NCBI RefSeq assembly: GCF_900102795.1
Contig: NZ_FMWG01000003.1
Location: 186,001-250,000 of the forward strand
Direction: 5' to 3'
Length of the DNA stretch: 64,000 bases
DNA from: Epibacterium ulvae
Lineage (GTDB): Bacteria > Pseudomonadota > Alphaproteobacteria > Rhodobacterales > Rhodobacteraceae
The notes below the pieces were generated by a model, which was given only the letters and a program-made list of their open reading frames with translations, did not search any database and was not told the DNA's origin. Made by a program: the position numbers and the translations under genes. Shown here in pieces: positions 47,441-57,867 of the stretch; position 1 is the stretch's first letter; every line of letters starts with the position of its first letter.

Positions 47441-47461
47441 CGACTGCCCTCACCCTGATGT

Positions 47462-47479
47462 GTTGTCTTTCTAGACAAC
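47462..47479. promoter_or_regulatory. palindrome upstream of ntrY
   Basis: GTTGTC-TTTCTA-GACAAC, perfect 6-bp arms around a 6-nt spacer, lies between ntrC (ends 47540) and ntrY. It could be an operator for ntrYX or a hairpin after ntrC. No U-run follows, so a terminator is less likely. The binding protein is unknown. Confidence 0.35.
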
Positions 47480-47539
47480 CGCCACATTTAGTGACTCGAT
47501 CCAGACCTTTGGCCCAGACGTCACTCTTATGTGACTAGA

Positions 47540-48907
47540 TTACATCAGTTTGCGTCGCCGTGTCACCTCAATATCGAGATCAGTAATTTTTTTACGGAGC
47601 GTATTACGGTTGATCCCCAATAATTCAGCGCATCTCGCTTGATTTCCGCTGGTTGCGGACAGCGCAATCTCAATCATCGGCGTTTCGACCTCACGCAAAA
47701 TACGTGTGTACAGCCCGGGAGGCGGTAACATGTCCCCGTGCAGATCGAAATAGCGTTGCAGATGGCGCGCAACCGAATCTGATAGTTTTTCATTACTCGC
47801 TCCAGTGACATTGGGTTCGGCAGCGGTTTGTGGGCCCAATGCAGAGGCAACATCAACCTTGGAAATCTCTTCTCCGCGGGCGGTTAACGCCAAACTTCTG
47901 ATTACATTCTCCAACTGGCGTACATTGCCCGGCCATGCATAATGGCGTAAAAGATCCGTCGCATCATCGTCCAGAACCCGATGTGGAGCCCCTTCATTCT
48001 CGGCCCGGATCAGGAAATGCGCCGCCAACAGCGCGATATCTTCAACACGTTCTCTAAGAGCAGGCACGCGCAATTCCGTACCACAAATCCGGTAATACAG
48101 ATCCTGCCGCAGGCCACCATGTTCGAGCAACTCATTCACATTTTTCTGGCAAGTCGCCATGAAACGTGGCGCGTGTTCACCGGGCGTGTCAATCATACGA
48201 ACCAGACGGGCCTGAATTTCGTCCGGCAGATCGGCGATCTCATCAATCAACACGGTTCCGCCCTTGGCCTGTGTGAGCAACTGTGCTGGCCCCTCCAACG
48301 AGGTCAACTGTCCCGGCGTAGCCGTTACAAACGGTAAATTACGACGATCCGAAAAATCATGAATAGCCCTTGCAATCAGTGACTTGCCTGTCCCACTTTC
48401 TCCAGTGATCATCAAAGGCATGTCAGAATTCATCACGCGCGCAATCAATCGGTACAGCGCCTGCATCACCTCAGTACGCCCGACCAAGGGGAGTTCTTCA
48501 GGTCTCTCTTCCAACTGAATACGAGAATTAACAGGCGCGCTGCGCGTTTCATTCAACGCTTTTGCGGTGCGCTTCATCAATTCGGGAAGGTCAAAAGGTT
48601 TTGGCAGATAGTCATACGCATCTGCTTCAGCTGCCTTGATCGCAGTCATGATGGTGTTTTGCGCAGAAATTACGATCACCGGCAGACCGGGACGATCTTC
48701 CGCAATCTTCGGCAACATCTCCAAACCATTTCCATCGGGCATCATCACGTCCGAAATCACCACATCCCCTTTCCCTTCGGCAACCCACCGCATCAAGGTG
48801 GTAAGGGAAGAGGTTGCATGCACACGGCACCCTGCTCGCGTCAGCGCCTGGGTTAAAACGGTGCGGATCGTGCGATCATCATCTGCGACAAGAACGGTTC
48901 CGTCCAT
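47540..48907 (-). CDS. ntrC: NtrC nitrogen regulation response regulator
   Basis: 455 aa. Receiver (Asp53), AAA+ with Walker [16 protein letters not shown] and Walker [14 protein letters not shown], and a C-terminal FIS HTH ([25 protein letters not shown]). Where sigma54 activators have GAFTGA this reads [18 protein letters not shown], so the loop is absent. Rhodobacter capsulatus NtrC also lacks it and is known to work with the housekeeping polymerase. It activates ammonium and nitrogen-scavenging genes under NtrB control. It follows ntrB by 5 nt. Confidence 0.96.
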   Translation of the reverse strand: MDGTVLVADDDRTIRTVLTQALTRAGCRVHATSSLTTLMRWVAEGKGDVVISDVMMPDGNGLEMLPKIAEDRPGLPVIVISAQNTIMTAIKAAEADAYDYLPKPFDLPELMKRTAKALNETRSAPVNSRIQLEERPEELPLVGRTEVMQALYRLIARVMNSDMPLMITGESGTGKSLIARAIHDFSDRRNLPFVTATPGQLTSLEGPAQLLTQAKGGTVLIDEIADLPDEIQARLVRMIDTPGEHAPRFMATCQKNVNELLEHGGLRQDLYYRICGTELRVPALRERVEDIALLAAHFLIRAENEGAPHRVLDDDATDLLRHYAWPGNVRQLENVIRSLALTARGEEISKVDVASALGPQTAAEPNVTGASNEKLSDSVARHLQRYFDLHGDMLPPPGLYTRILREVETPMIEIALSATSGNQARCAELLGINRNTLRKKITDLDIEVTRRRKLM

Positions 48908-48912
48908 CGGAG

Positions 48913-49992
48913 CTACTCCTTGGGTTTTCGCTGGCGCGGTTCGCGCGGTAGCGATAGTCTAAATTTCGTTTCGCCGGGTTTGGATTGAACAGAAATCCAT
49001 CCCTTATGGTCGGCGATAATCTTACTCACCAGCGCAAGCCCAAGACCCGTGCCATTTTCACGTCCCGATACAAATGGATCAAAGATGTCATCTTTGATTG
49101 CCATTGGCAGGCCGGGACCGTCGTCAATAATCTCAATCTGCAAAGGCAATGCATCCCCCGTGCCATCACTGCGTCGCAGATTAAACGAATGCTCGTAGTA
49201 TGTCCGAAGGCGAATAACGCCGCCATCACCACCACAGGCTTCCGTCGCATTACGTAACAAGTTCAGTATCACCTGCAGTAGCTGATCTGCGTCTCCCCAG
49301 GCTGGCGGCAAGGAGGGATCATAATCCTCTACAATCGTCATCTGGGCACCAAATCCTAAAATTGCAGAACGGCGCGCCCGGTCCAAAACATCATGCAGGT
49401 TTACGGGCTGGAAATCTGGTTCAGTCAGATTTCCAAACTGCTCCACCTGCTCTAGCAATTTCACGATCCGTCGGCTTTCGCTCACGATCAGATCGGTCAA
49501 CTCCAGATCTTCTGGGGCCAGGTTCATGCTCAGCAATTGCGCAGCCCCCGTAATGCCTGCCAGCGGGTTCTTAATCTCATGCGCCAGCATCTCAGCCATG
49601 CCAATGGCTGATTGCGCAGCGGATTTTGCAGAATGATTGCGCGTCAGACGGCCCGCCAATTCACGTGGGGACAGCATCAGCAACATGATCCCCTCTTGGC
49701 CTTGCAACGGTGCAACCTGCACGCCGCACTGCAACGGTGATCGTTGTCGCGTGCCAACGTCGATATCATTCACAAACAAGGTTGTGCTCTGGGCACGCGC
49801 GCGCTTAAACGCTTCTTCGATTGGCGCATCAATCGTAAGCAGGTCCCAGATGGTTTTACCAATGACGCTCTTGCGAGAGCTGTTCAAAAAACCTTCCGCC
49901 GCAGAGTTCACATCCGTGATTGTGTTGTCTTCTCCGATCAGGAAGCTGGGCAATGGAATGGAGGCCCAGAGCAATGTATCGACCAAAGTCAT
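48913..49992 (-). CDS. ntrB: NtrB nitrogen-sensing histidine kinase
   Basis: 359 aa, cytosolic two-component kinase and phosphatase of NtrC, controlled by PII proteins. An N-terminal PAS domain (about 5-115), HisKA motif [22 protein letters not shown] with the phospho-His, and an HATPase with [12 protein letters not shown] (N box) and [13 protein letters not shown]. No membrane helices. It overlaps dusB by 4 nt and precedes ntrC, in the nifR3-ntrBC order typical of Rhodobacterales. Confidence 0.97.
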   Translation of the reverse strand: MTLVDTLLWASIPLPSFLIGEDNTITDVNSAAEGFLNSSRKSVIGKTIWDLLTIDAPIEEAFKRARAQSTTLFVNDIDVGTRQRSPLQCGVQVAPLQGQEGIMLLMLSPRELAGRLTRNHSAKSAAQSAIGMAEMLAHEIKNPLAGITGAAQLLSMNLAPEDLELTDLIVSESRRIVKLLEQVEQFGNLTEPDFQPVNLHDVLDRARRSAILGFGAQMTIVEDYDPSLPPAWGDADQLLQVILNLLRNATEACGGDGGVIRLRTYYEHSFNLRRSDGTGDALPLQIEIIDDGPGLPMAIKDDIFDPFVSGRENGTGLGLALVSKIIADHKGWISVQSKPGETKFRLSLPREPRQRKPKE

Positions 49993-50975
49993 GCCACCAT
50001 CTCCCCCTCATCTGAGGCCAAAGCATCTGGCAAAAGCCGCAAAACATCTTCTGGTTTTTTTGAGGTAAGGACTGATTTACGCAAAGCCGCGCCTGTGCGC
50101 GCCTCATCCATATACCACCCCAAATGTTTCCGCGCGACGCGCCCCCCTAGATCTGTCCCGTAGAAAGAAAGCATGGTCTCATAATGGGTTGCTACTAACA
50201 CCACCAAGTCATCGCCCACAGGGATTTTGGGGGCAGCATGGCCCCACAGATCATGCGCGACCTCCGCCAAAAGCCAGGGTTTGCCCTGCGCACCACGACC
50301 AATCATGACACCATCAGCCCCTGAGGCTCCCAGCGCAGCCTGTGCCGTTTTACTATCCACAATGTCACCATTGGCTAGCACCGGTACACCAACAGCCTGT
50401 TTCACAGCGGATATCGCCTCCCAATCGGCGGAGCCTTTGTAGAACTGACATCGCGTGCGCCCATGTATCGTCACCATCTGGACACCTGCATTTTCGGCAC
50501 GGTGGGCGACATCCGCTGCGTTCAGGCTGTTGTCATCCCATCCCAAACGGGTCTTTAGTGTTACAGGAATATCAACCGCTTCCACGACAGCCTCGATCAA
50601 AGACAACGCGTGGTCCGGCGTTTTCAACAAAGCTGAGCCCGAATAACCATTCGTCACCTTCTTTGCAGGGCACCCCATGTTGATATCTATAATACGTGCG
50701 CCGCGATCTGCGACTTGGCGCGCCGCTTCTGCCATCCAATAAGCGTCTCGCCCGGCGATCTGCACAGATGTATTTTCAACATCCGCACTCAGCTCTGCGC
50801 GCTCGCGCACGCCGGGTTTCGATTGAACCATCTCCTGACTGGCGACCATCTCGCTCACCATAAGACCAACGCCAAAAGAGCGCACCAGATCACGAAATGG
50901 GCGATCTGTGATTCCCGCCATTGGCGCAAGCGCGATAGGAGGAGAGAGCGATGTAGGTCCGATGTCAAAAGACAA
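49989..50975 (-). CDS. dusB: tRNA-dihydrouridine synthase (DusB/NifR3)
   Basis: 328 aa, FMN-dependent enzyme that makes dihydrouridine in the D-loop of tRNA. The barrel motifs include APMAGITDRPFRDL, INMGCPAKKVTNGYSGSALL (catalytic Cys), LKTRLGWDD, HGRTRCQFYKGSADW and VLANGDI. It is the first gene of the ntr operon; NifR3 is its historical name for this position in Rhodobacter. Divergent from ispDF across 179 nt, where the operon promoter should be. Confidence 0.97.
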   Translation of the reverse strand: MSFDIGPTSLSPPIALAPMAGITDRPFRDLVRSFGVGLMVSEMVASQEMVQSKPGVRERAELSADVENTSVQIAGRDAYWMAEAARQVADRGARIIDINMGCPAKKVTNGYSGSALLKTPDHALSLIEAVVEAVDIPVTLKTRLGWDDNSLNAADVAHRAENAGVQMVTIHGRTRCQFYKGSADWEAISAVKQAVGVPVLANGDIVDSKTAQAALGASGADGVMIGRGAQGKPWLLAEVAHDLWGHAAPKIPVGDDLVVLVATHYETMLSFYGTDLGGRVARKHLGWYMDEARTGAALRKSVLTSKKPEDVLRLLPDALASDEGEMVA

Positions 50976-51154
50976 CTGCTTAATCCTTGTGCAATTGAGG
51001 TTAATTTAGCCCAAGATGCCTCTATGCTACAATGAGAGCTCGGTTGGCAATGCTCAGCAAAATGGCGAGTGCCTAATTTTTAATCACAGCTTTAGGGGTT
51101 ATTGCCTCTCCCTGCATCAACTCATAAACAACTCGTAAAGAGATGGGAGAAAAA

Positions 51155-52303
51155 ATGACCACAGCAGCCCTGATTGTCGCCGCAGGTCGCGGTATTCGTG
51201 CTGGGGGTGGTTTGCCCAAACAATGGCGTCTTTTGGGCGACCGCCGGGTGATCGACTGGACGCTAGAGGCTTTTCGAAATCCCTGCATTGATCACATCTG
51301 CATCGTACTCAATCCAGATGATACTGACATTTGGCAAGAGTTCTCAGCTGCTCCTGACATCATTACCGCACAAGGAGGTTCTGACCGCGCAAGTTCGGTG
51401 AGAAATGGCCTGAAAGCTTTGCAAAAATACAGTATCGATAAGGTTCTTATCCATGACGCAGCGCGCCCATGCATCAGCAGAAGCTTAATCGAGAACATTC
51501 TTCTTTCGCTCGATACAACATCTGCGGCAGCACCTGCACTTGCCGTGACAGATGCGCTGTGGCAGGGCGACAACGAACAGGTCATCGGAACACAAGATCG
51601 ATCAGGTCTTTTTGCCGCACAAACCCCGCAAGGGTTTGACTTTGAAACCATTCTAGCTGCACACACATCCCATACCGGCACCGCAGCTGATGATGTAGAG
51701 GTGGCACGGGCGGCTGGCCATCCCGTTCACATTGTTTCAGGCGATGCTAATAATATCAAAATAACACGTCCCCAAGACTTTGCGCGGGCGGCCGAGATTT
51801 TACAGATCAAAGAAAGAGACACCATGGATATCCGTCTGGGCAATGGCTACGATGTGCATCGGTTTGGCGACGGAGATCATGTCATCCTTTGTGGCGTGAA
51901 AATCCCACATGATCGCGGGCTGCAAGGGCATTCAGATGCGGATGTCGGCATGCATGCAGTCACAGACGCGATCTATGGTGCATTGGCACAGGGAGACATA
52001 GGTCAACATTTTCCGCCATCAGACCCTCAGTGGAAAGGTGCCGCCTCAGACATCTTCCTTCGCCACGCTGTTCGTCTCGCAAACGAGATGGGCTACACGC
52101 TGTCAAACATCGATTGCACGCTTGTCTGTGAATACCCCAAAATAGGCCCACGGGCAGAGGCCATGCGCCAGACCATGTCGGATATCTTGGGCATTGAACC
52201 ATCTCGCGTCTCGGTCAAAGCCACAACCTCTGAACGTCTTGGCTTTACAGGGCGAAAAGAGGGTATCGCCGCAATTGCAACCGCAGCATTGGTAAAAGCA
52301 TGA
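51155..52303 (+). CDS. ispDF: bifunctional IspD/IspF of the MEP pathway
   Basis: 382 aa from the ATG at 51155, placed well behind GGGAGA. A start at 51143 is possible but poorer. IspD (1-223): [19 protein letters not shown] and DAARPCIS. IspF (224-382): [15 protein letters not shown] with metal ligands Asp and His, [20 protein letters not shown] and [20 protein letters not shown]. IspDF fusions that catalyse steps 3 and 5 of isoprenoid synthesis are typical of alphaproteobacteria. The pgpA start overlaps the stop by 4 nt. Confidence 0.96.
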   Translation: MTTAALIVAAGRGIRAGGGLPKQWRLLGDRRVIDWTLEAFRNPCIDHICIVLNPDDTDIWQEFSAAPDIITAQGGSDRASSVRNGLKALQKYSIDKVLIHDAARPCISRSLIENILLSLDTTSAAAPALAVTDALWQGDNEQVIGTQDRSGLFAAQTPQGFDFETILAAHTSHTGTAADDVEVARAAGHPVHIVSGDANNIKITRPQDFARAAEILQIKERDTMDIRLGNGYDVHRFGDGDHVILCGVKIPHDRGLQGHSDADVGMHAVTDAIYGALAQGDIGQHFPPSDPQWKGAASDIFLRHAVRLANEMGYTLSNIDCTLVCEYPKIGPRAEAMRQTMSDILGIEPSRVSVKATTSERLGFTGRKEGIAAIATAALVKA

Positions 52304-52800
52304 AACCGCTGGCCCGCCTGATTGCCACTGTATGTGGTGTTGGATACCTGAAACCAGCACCCGGCACCTGGGGCTCTGCTGTCACGCTTCCTTTGGGGTT
52401 TGCATTACATGCCCTTGGTGGCTTTCCACTTATACTCATTGGCATCATCTCTACGTTTGCTAAGGGCTGGTGGGCAACCGCGGTCATGACACAAGGAAAA
52501 AAAGATCATGACCCTTCAGAAATCGTCATTGATGAGGTCGCCGGACAGCTGATCGCCCTCGCCCCCCTTTCCTATGCTGCATGGGCCCACGACCTGCCCG
52601 CGCTTGCGCTTTGGCCGGGATGGGTTGCAGCATTTCTCCTCTTTCGGCTGTTTGATATCCTCAAACCCGGCCCAATCGGATGGGCGGACCGTCGTGGGGA
52701 TGCGCTTGGTGTGATGCTTGATGATATCATTGCTGGTATCTTTGCAGCCCTTGGCGTGATGGTGTTGGCCGGCCTATACCACGGAGTGTTAGGGCTATGA
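52300..52800 (+). CDS. pgpA: phosphatidylglycerophosphatase A
   Basis: 166 aa. PgpA dephosphorylates phosphatidylglycerophosphate in the inner membrane. Family motifs: [19 protein letters not shown] at the N-terminus and [18 protein letters not shown], holding the conserved acidic catalytic residues. Three or four membrane helices follow. It is translationally coupled both ways by 4-nt ATGA overlaps with ispDF and pncC. Confidence 0.96.
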   Translation: MKPLARLIATVCGVGYLKPAPGTWGSAVTLPLGFALHALGGFPLILIGIISTFAKGWWATAVMTQGKKDHDPSEIVIDEVAGQLIALAPLSYAAWAHDLPALALWPGWVAAFLLFRLFDILKPGPIGWADRRGDALGVMLDDIIAGIFAALGVMVLAGLYHGVLGL

Positions 52801-53279
52801 GCATAGATCTGGCACAATTGATCGCACAGGCGCGCAGCAAAGGTATCACAATTGCAACCGCTGAAAGCTGCACAGGTGGTTTAATCGCCGCTGCGCTTAC
52901 GGAAACGCCCGGCTCATCCATTGTGTTTGACAGAGGTTTCGTAACCTACTCCAACGCCGCAAAACAAGACATGCTTGGAGTGCAAAACACCACACTAACG
53001 CAATACGGAGCGGTCAGCGAAGCTGTTGCGCAAGAGATGGCAGAAGGGGCGCTCAACGCTTCATCCGCGACACTCGCAGTCTCAGTCACTGGCATCGCAG
53101 GTCCAGGCGGATCCGAATTCAAACCTGAGGGTCGCGTCTGCTTTGGACTTGCGCAGGATGGGCATAAAACCCGCGTAGAAACACAAGACTTTGGCCCATT
53201 GGGACGCAGCAACGTGCGTAAAGCCGCACTGGCACATGGGTTGGATCTATTGTGGCAAGCCATCGACCCCAAACGATAA
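52797..53279 (+). CDS. pncC: nicotinamide-nucleotide amidase (CinA C-terminal domain type)
   Basis: 160-aa cytosolic enzyme hydrolysing nicotinamide mononucleotide to nicotinate mononucleotide in pyridine recycling. This is the stand-alone CinA C-terminal domain. Signature IATAESCTGGLIAAALTETPG near residue 20, VTYSNAAKQDMLGV and VSVTGIAGPGGSEFKPEGRV are clear. It lacks the N-terminal molybdopterin-like domain of full CinA. It is last in the ispDF-pgpA-pncC operon, and a terminator follows at once. Confidence 0.94.
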   Translation: MSIDLAQLIAQARSKGITIATAESCTGGLIAAALTETPGSSIVFDRGFVTYSNAAKQDMLGVQNTTLTQYGAVSEAVAQEMAEGALNASSATLAVSVTGIAGPGGSEFKPEGRVCFGLAQDGHKTRVETQDFGPLGRSNVRKAALAHGLDLLWQAIDPKR

Positions 53280-53289
53280 AAAGTAAAAA

Positions 53290-53307
53290 CGGGCCCCGAA
53301 AGGCCCG
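53290..53307 (+). terminator. terminator after pncC
   Basis: A 6-bp stem CGGGCC/GGCCCG with loop CCGAAA, then CTTTG, 10 nt after the pncC stop. A second hairpin, GTTTCGC/GCGAAAC (53330-53352), follows near the 3' end of the next, minus-strand gene. Confidence 0.72.
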
Positions 53308-53357
53308 CTTTGATCACAAATGAGAGAGCGTTTCGCACGTTCTGCGCGAAACAGAGG

Positions 53358-53681
53358 TTAACCCGTCGCATTCAAACCTGATGCATAGCCCATTTGGGCA
53401 AGCTTAGCGTTTGAAGAACGGGCTATATCGTTCGCCAAAGCACTCGCTCGCGCATCGTCCAATGCGGCTTGCGCTGTTTCCTGTGATTGTCTCACAGAGT
53501 GCGTTGCGCTTGCATCCGGGCCTTTTGAAACTGTCATTTTAATAGACACCTTCAAATCACCCGGCGCTGGCCGATTGTTTTCTACGCTTTTTGCGGGTTC
53601 TGCTTTGGCAACAGCAGGTCCGCTGCCTGTCCGAGCAAGAGACATATGTTGTGAGGCCGGTCCGGCCACGCCTGAAATCAT
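53358..53681 (-). CDS. small hypothetical protein
   Basis: 107 aa from the ATG at 53681, which has GGGGGTG 5 nt upstream; a further ATG at 53708 is less well placed. The first residues (MISGVAGPASQHMSLARTG) are not a clear signal peptide. The middle (residues about 25-60) is Lys/Ala/Pro-rich and disordered; the tail (DDARASALANDIARSSNAKLAQMG) is helical and resembles none I know. Likely expressed given the ribosome site, but protein evidence is lacking. Confidence 0.5.
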   Translation of the reverse strand: MISGVAGPASQHMSLARTGSGPAVAKAEPAKSVENNRPAPGDLKVSIKMTVSKGPDASATHSVRQSQETAQAALDDARASALANDIARSSNAKLAQMGYASGLNATG

Positions 53682-53801
53682 TAGCACCCCCAATATGTTG
53701 TTAACCACACGATTGCATCCAGCATTAACCTATCTGAAAGGTATCGCGTTAACTTTTGGACAGCTTAGTTACCAAAGTGTTAACAATATAATTGACCTGT
53801 T

Positions 53802-54251
53802 TCAGGCCCCGTACAAAGCTTCAGCCCGGTTTTCAAAGGCACGCACGATACGTTGCATCGCTTCATTGAAAACGACACCGATAATGCCCTGCAACACCGC
53901 GTTCTTGAATTCGAAATCTACAAAGAATGAGACATCACACCCGCCTTTAGCACGGTCTTTGAATTGCCAATTCGATTTCATATACCGGAATGGGCCATCC
54001 AGATACTCCGTATCAATAGAATGATCTTCGGGATGCAACACCACCCGACTGCCAAAACGCTCTCGAAACACTTTGAACGAGATAACCAGATCTGCTTCCA
54101 TAACTTCTGCTGCGTCCTGTGGCGTGCGACTGCGAATACGTGCCGCAGCACACCAGGGTAGAAATTTTGGATATTTCGCCACATCTGATACCAGCTCATA
54201 CATTTGCTCGGCGCTGTAGGGCATCTGGCGGGTTTCAGAATGTATGGGCAT
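53802..54251 (-). CDS. COQ10/RatA-like START-domain protein (ubiquinone-binding)
   Basis: 149 aa from the ATG at 54251. It is a polyketide-cyclase/START fold with a hydrophobic pocket. Markers: [40 protein letters not shown] and [20 protein letters not shown]. Alphaproteobacterial and mitochondrial COQ10 bind coenzyme Q and support respiration; the label RatA toxin for E. coli relatives is not supported here. It follows the divergent hpt gene. Confidence 0.9.
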   Translation of the reverse strand: MPIHSETRQMPYSAEQMYELVSDVAKYPKFLPWCAAARIRSRTPQDAAEVMEADLVISFKVFRERFGSRVVLHPEDHSIDTEYLDGPFRYMKSNWQFKDRAKGGCDVSFFVDFEFKNAVLQGIIGVVFNEAMQRIVRAFENRAEALYGA

Positions 54252-54325
54252 TGTATCGTGATTTCCTACTGTCTTTGTGTCACTTGATGTCTTATGAACG
54301 GCGTGAAATTTCAAGGGGAGTCAAT

Positions 54326-54865
54326 ATGACACAGCGCCCATATGCCATCGATGTGATGATTTCCGCAAAAGCAATTGCTGCGCGTATTGAAGCCTTAAGT
54401 GCTGAAATCAAGGCCGAGTTCAACGACACCGATAAGCTGGTTGTCGTTGGCCTTTTGCGCGGCAGTTTCGTCTTTATCGCTGATCTCGTGCGCGAACTTG
54501 ATCTCCCGATTGAAGTAGATTTTCTTGAAGCGTCCTCGTATGGAAACAGCACAGAAAGCAGTCGTGAAGTACGCATACTCAAAGACTTACGAGGCGCAAT
54601 TGAAGGCCGTGATGTGCTTGTCGTTGAAGATATTGTCGACACGGGCCATACGCTCAAACATATCACACATCTCTTACAAAGCCGCAGCCCTGCACGTCTC
54701 AAAACGATTGCGCTTCTCGACAAGCCCTCTCGCAGAGAGGTTGAGGTGCGCGCCGATTGGATTGGATTTGAAATTCCAGACGAATTTGTCGTCGGGTATG
54801 GAATTGATTTTGCACAACGCAATCGCAACCTCCCCCATATCGGGAAGGTGCGGTTTACCGACTAA
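54326..54865 (+). CDS. hpt: hypoxanthine phosphoribosyltransferase
   Basis: 179 aa from the ATG at 54326, with AGGGGAG 7 nt upstream. A longer frame opens at 54119 but overlaps the COQ10-like gene and lacks a site. The PRPP-binding [14 protein letters not shown] and [12 protein letters not shown] typical of hypoxanthine/guanine salvage are present, with [16 protein letters not shown] at the N-terminus. It converts hypoxanthine or guanine and PRPP to nucleotides. It overlaps the stop of the amidohydrolase on the other strand by 4 nt. Confidence 0.94.
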   Translation: MTQRPYAIDVMISAKAIAARIEALSAEIKAEFNDTDKLVVVGLLRGSFVFIADLVRELDLPIEVDFLEASSYGNSTESSREVRILKDLRGAIEGRDVLVVEDIVDTGHTLKHITHLLQSRSPARLKTIALLDKPSRREVEVRADWIGFEIPDEFVVGYGIDFAQRNRNLPHIGKVRFTD

Positions 54866-56034
54866 GGCAGGTGCGTCCCGGCGTCACCCGGATTCAAAAG
54901 ATCCTGAATGATTTGTCGAAAGATCGTGATGCCAACCGGCAGGATTTCATCAGGAAAATCATAATCAGGATTGTGCAATTGAGGCTGCGTCTCACCAGAG
55001 CCCAGCCAAAACATCGCACTTTTTGCTCCTTGCCCAAAGACGCCAAAGTCTTCTGACCACCGCTGCGGTGCGTCCCACAAGTCCATATCATAACCCACTG
55101 TAAAAGAGGCTCTTTTTAGAATATCAGATGCATCTATGTTATTGTCACAGGCAGCAAAGACATCGTCAAAGTTCAGCGTGACGGTAAGCTCCTCAGCTTG
55201 CGCGACCTCTATCATCCGTTGCTCAACATTTGAAACAAGACGCGCCATACGCGCATCAGAAACAGTGCGCAGCGTCACCCAAAGCGTGCCCACCCCAGGC
55301 GCAACCCCAAATGTCGGCTCCCCCAATTGCACATGCGTCAAAGTGACCAAAGCGTAGTCTTCGTTCAATGGCGCGGATTCATTGCCCAATGCAACCAATT
55401 CAGACATCAGCTGAGATATGGCCCGCGCTGGCGAGAGCCCGTCCTGAGGTGCGGCCGCATGCGACGTTCGCCCATTTAGAGTGATCTTCACACCACGCGA
55501 GGCGCAATTCGCTGGTCCAACGCTCAACGCAGTTTTCCCAGACGCAAGGCCCGGAACATTATGAAGCGAAAATGCGTAGTCCGGCGCAATTTCATGAAAC
55601 CGAGGATCGGCGACAACTGCAGTAGCCCCCTGCCCGGTTTCTTCGGCAGGCTGAAACAAGAGCACCACGCGCCCAGATTCAGGACGATTTTCTGCCAGCG
55701 CTTCAGCCAAGGCAAGCACCATGGTCATATGCCCATCATGCCCACACAAATGCCCGCACCCGTCATGTTGCGAACTATAAGGTTTGTCTGACTGTTCTGG
55801 AATTGGCAGCCCATCCAATTCCGCGCGAAACAGCACTGTCGGACCTTGGGCTTTCCCCTCAAACACCCCAGCAACACCATGCCCACCCAGTTGTGTAATC
55901 AACTTATCTGGATGGTATTTCGAAAGGTAATCCGTCACGTAATGAGAGGTTTTCTTTTCAAACCCAGACACTTCTGGAAATGAGTGAAGGTGTTGGCGCA
56001 GCTTAGTCAACCGCGCCAAATGGTCTGGCGTCAT
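54862..56034 (-). CDS. M20-family amidohydrolase (IAA-amino acid/hippurate hydrolase type)
   Basis: 390 aa, cytoplasmic metal-dependent amidohydrolase. The two-metal site is visible in [30 protein letters not shown] (catalytic Glu) and a distal His in [14 protein letters not shown]. Relatives cleave N-acyl amino acids. Its ATG overlaps the lipA stop by 4 nt, so lipA and this gene share a transcript. The pairing has no obvious metabolic logic. Confidence 0.93.
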   Translation of the reverse strand: MTPDHLARLTKLRQHLHSFPEVSGFEKKTSHYVTDYLSKYHPDKLITQLGGHGVAGVFEGKAQGPTVLFRAELDGLPIPEQSDKPYSSQHDGCGHLCGHDGHMTMVLALAEALAENRPESGRVVLLFQPAEETGQGATAVVADPRFHEIAPDYAFSLHNVPGLASGKTALSVGPANCASRGVKITLNGRTSHAAAPQDGLSPARAISQLMSELVALGNESAPLNEDYALVTLTHVQLGEPTFGVAPGVGTLWVTLRTVSDARMARLVSNVEQRMIEVAQAEELTVTLNFDDVFAACDNNIDASDILKRASFTVGYDMDLWDAPQRWSEDFGVFGQGAKSAMFWLGSGETQPQLHNPDYDFPDEILPVGITIFRQIIQDLLNPGDAGTHLP

Positions 56035-56984
56035 GCCAAACCCAGCTTTTTGTTCCGTGCATCACGCAGACGCACAAAATCATCACCCGCGTGATATGAG
56101 GAGCGTGTTAGCGGTGTTGCAGAAACCATCAAAAAGCCCTTGCCATAAGCCGCTTTTTCATAGGATTCAAATTCCTCAGGGGTCACGAAACGATCCACGG
56201 CGTGGTGCTTTGGTGTGGGTTGTAAATATTGACCAATAGTCAAGAAATCCACATCCGCTGCCCGCATATCATCCATCACCTGACGCACAGCCTGTGCGTC
56301 CTCGCCAAGCCCAACCATAATTCCAGATTTGGTAAAGATTGATGGATCCAGTTCTTTAACGCGCTGCAGCAGTCTCAACGAATGGAAATAGCGCGCGCCA
56401 GCCCGCACTTCTGGGTAAAGCCCGGGCACTGTTTCAAGGTTGTGATTGAACACATCAGGCTTTGCATCCACCACAATTTTGAGCACCTCAGGATCACATT
56501 TCAGAAAATCTGGCGTCAGAATTTCAATCGTGGTTTTAGGACTGCGATGGCGCACGGCACGAATAGTCTGTGCAAAATGTTCTGCGCCGCCATCTTCGAT
56601 ATCATCACGGTCCACAGACGTGATCACGACGTGGTTAAGACCCAGCTTTTGCACAGCATCTGCAACCCGCCCCGGTTCGAAAACATCCAATTCTTCTGGG
56701 GGTTTGCCAGTCGCAATATTACAAAAAGAGCAGGCACGCGTACAAACTTCCCCCATGATCATCATGGTCGCGTGACCCTGACTCCAACATTCGCCCACAT
56801 TCGGACAACCTGCCTCTTCACAGACTGTTACCAACTTGTGCTCGCGCATAATTTTATGCGTATCTGCATAGCCTTTGCCACCGGGAGCCTTGACGCGAAT
56901 CCAGCTTGGCTTCTTGGGCTGAGCATTGTCAGGGCGGTGCGCCTTTTCGGGGTGGCGCTGCTCTGGGATTTTAAGATCTCTCAC
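56031..56984 (-). CDS. lipA: lipoyl synthase (radical SAM)
   Basis: 317 aa from GTG at 56984, chosen because AAGGGA precedes it and [11 protein letters not shown] is the usual Rhodobacterales start; an ATG at 57032 would add 16 residues. LipA inserts two sulfurs into the octanoyl chain on E2/H proteins. Auxiliary cluster Cys55, Cys60 and Cys66 and the radical-SAM Cys81-x3-Cys85-x2-Cys88 (CTRACSFC) are all present. A conserved Ser near the C-terminus (RSSYHAG) completes the site. The substrate proteins lie elsewhere. Confidence 0.97.
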   Translation of the reverse strand: MRDLKIPEQRHPEKAHRPDNAQPKKPSWIRVKAPGGKGYADTHKIMREHKLVTVCEEAGCPNVGECWSQGHATMMIMGEVCTRACSFCNIATGKPPEELDVFEPGRVADAVQKLGLNHVVITSVDRDDIEDGGAEHFAQTIRAVRHRSPKTTIEILTPDFLKCDPEVLKIVVDAKPDVFNHNLETVPGLYPEVRAGARYFHSLRLLQRVKELDPSIFTKSGIMVGLGEDAQAVRQVMDDMRAADVDFLTIGQYLQPTPKHHAVDRFVTPEEFESYEKAAYGKGFLMVSATPLTRSSYHAGDDFVRLRDARNKKLGLA

Positions 56985-57229
56985 GGGTCGTTTCCCTTTG
57001 GCATCTGTTGTTTCCTGTTTGTAACATAGCAAAAGAGGAATGACACGGCCCTATCTGCAATACAGCTATGCACTGTACACTACCTTCATACCGATGATTT
57101 CGCGGTTAGTTTCATGCTTGAAAATCCATCATAGATCCCATTTTTTCAACAAGTTATAGTTAACTTAGGAGAAAGTCGCATTCCCTCAACTAGAACAGAA
57201 ATGCGGCATTGCCATCATTTTAGAACTAT

Positions 57230-57235
57230 TATAAT
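57230..57235 (+). promoter_or_regulatory. -10 element of the peroxiredoxin promoter
   Basis: A perfect TATAAT 40 nt before the peroxiredoxin ATG. TTGCCA upstream could serve as the -35 with a short 15-nt spacer, so an activator would be expected. The stretch TTTAGAAC-T-ATTATAA beside it resembles a half-site of the palindrome at 23-39. Confidence 0.5.
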
Positions 57236-57275
57236 TCATCGCTTGAAAACGTATTTGTGATGTATGGAGTTTCCC

Positions 57276-57827
57276 ATGAAAGCCGACGTAAAACTGCCTG
57301 ACGTAACCTTTCACACCCGCGTCCGCGACGAGGCCGTTGACGGCCCCAACCCGTTCCGCTGGGAAGACAAAACCACAGCTGATTACTTTGCTGGCAAACG
57401 TGTGGTTCTGTTCTCTCTTCCTGGCGCATTTACCCCCACTTGCTCCACGTATCAGCTGCCTGGATTTGAAAAAGGCTTTGCAGATTTTTCTGCCGAAGGC
57501 ATCGATGCGATCTACTGCATGTCAGTCAACGACAGCTTTGTCATGAACAAATGGGCTGAATCGCAAAATCTGGAAAACGTTGAGGTCATCCCAGACGGCT
57601 CTGGCGAGTTCACTCGAAAAATGGGTATGCTGGTTGCCAAAGACAATCTGGGTTTCGGTGCCCGTTCATGGCGCTATGCTGCGATCGTAAAAGACGGTGT
57701 TGTTGAAGCTTGGTTTGAAGAGCCCGGCTTGTCAGACAATCACCCCGAAGACCCATATGGTGTCTCTTCACCTGAGAATGTGTTGAAACATCTGAAAGAT
57801 ACCGTATCAGCTTAACGTATCTAACGA
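57276..57827 (+). CDS. peroxiredoxin (Prx5-like)
   Basis: Starts at the ATG 57276, with GGAG 6 nt upstream, and its stop codon is at 57813-57815; the 179-aa protein reduces H2O2 and organic peroxides. The peroxidatic Cys56 sits in FSLPGAFTPTCSTYQLPGF, the classic Prx5 signature, and a second Cys, Cys81 (YCMSVNDSFVMNKWAE), is present. No glutaredoxin domain is fused. Single gene with a 231-nt upstream gap containing a clear -10. End the gene at 57815; the feature includes the last bases before the terminator. Confidence 0.9.
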
Positions 57828-57838
57828 AGCGAAATTAT

Positions 57839-57862
57839 AAGGGCCTGCAACTGCGGGCCCTT
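57839..57862. terminator. bidirectional terminator after the peroxiredoxin gene
   Basis: Stem AAGGGCC/GGCCCTT (7 bp) with a short loop and a T-rich tail, between the convergent peroxiredoxin gene and the DUF6456-like gene (stop at 57868). Confidence 0.8.
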
Positions 57863-57867
57863 TCTCT

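Noticed and set aside
53330-53352. GTTTCGC/GCGAAAC hairpin as a terminator
   Set aside because: No T-run on either strand; the pncC terminator is the stronger stem at 53290-53307.
54119-54325. Long N-terminal extension of the hpt frame
   Set aside because: Covers the COQ10-like gene on the other strand. The ATG at 54326 has a strong ribosome site and gives the normal length.
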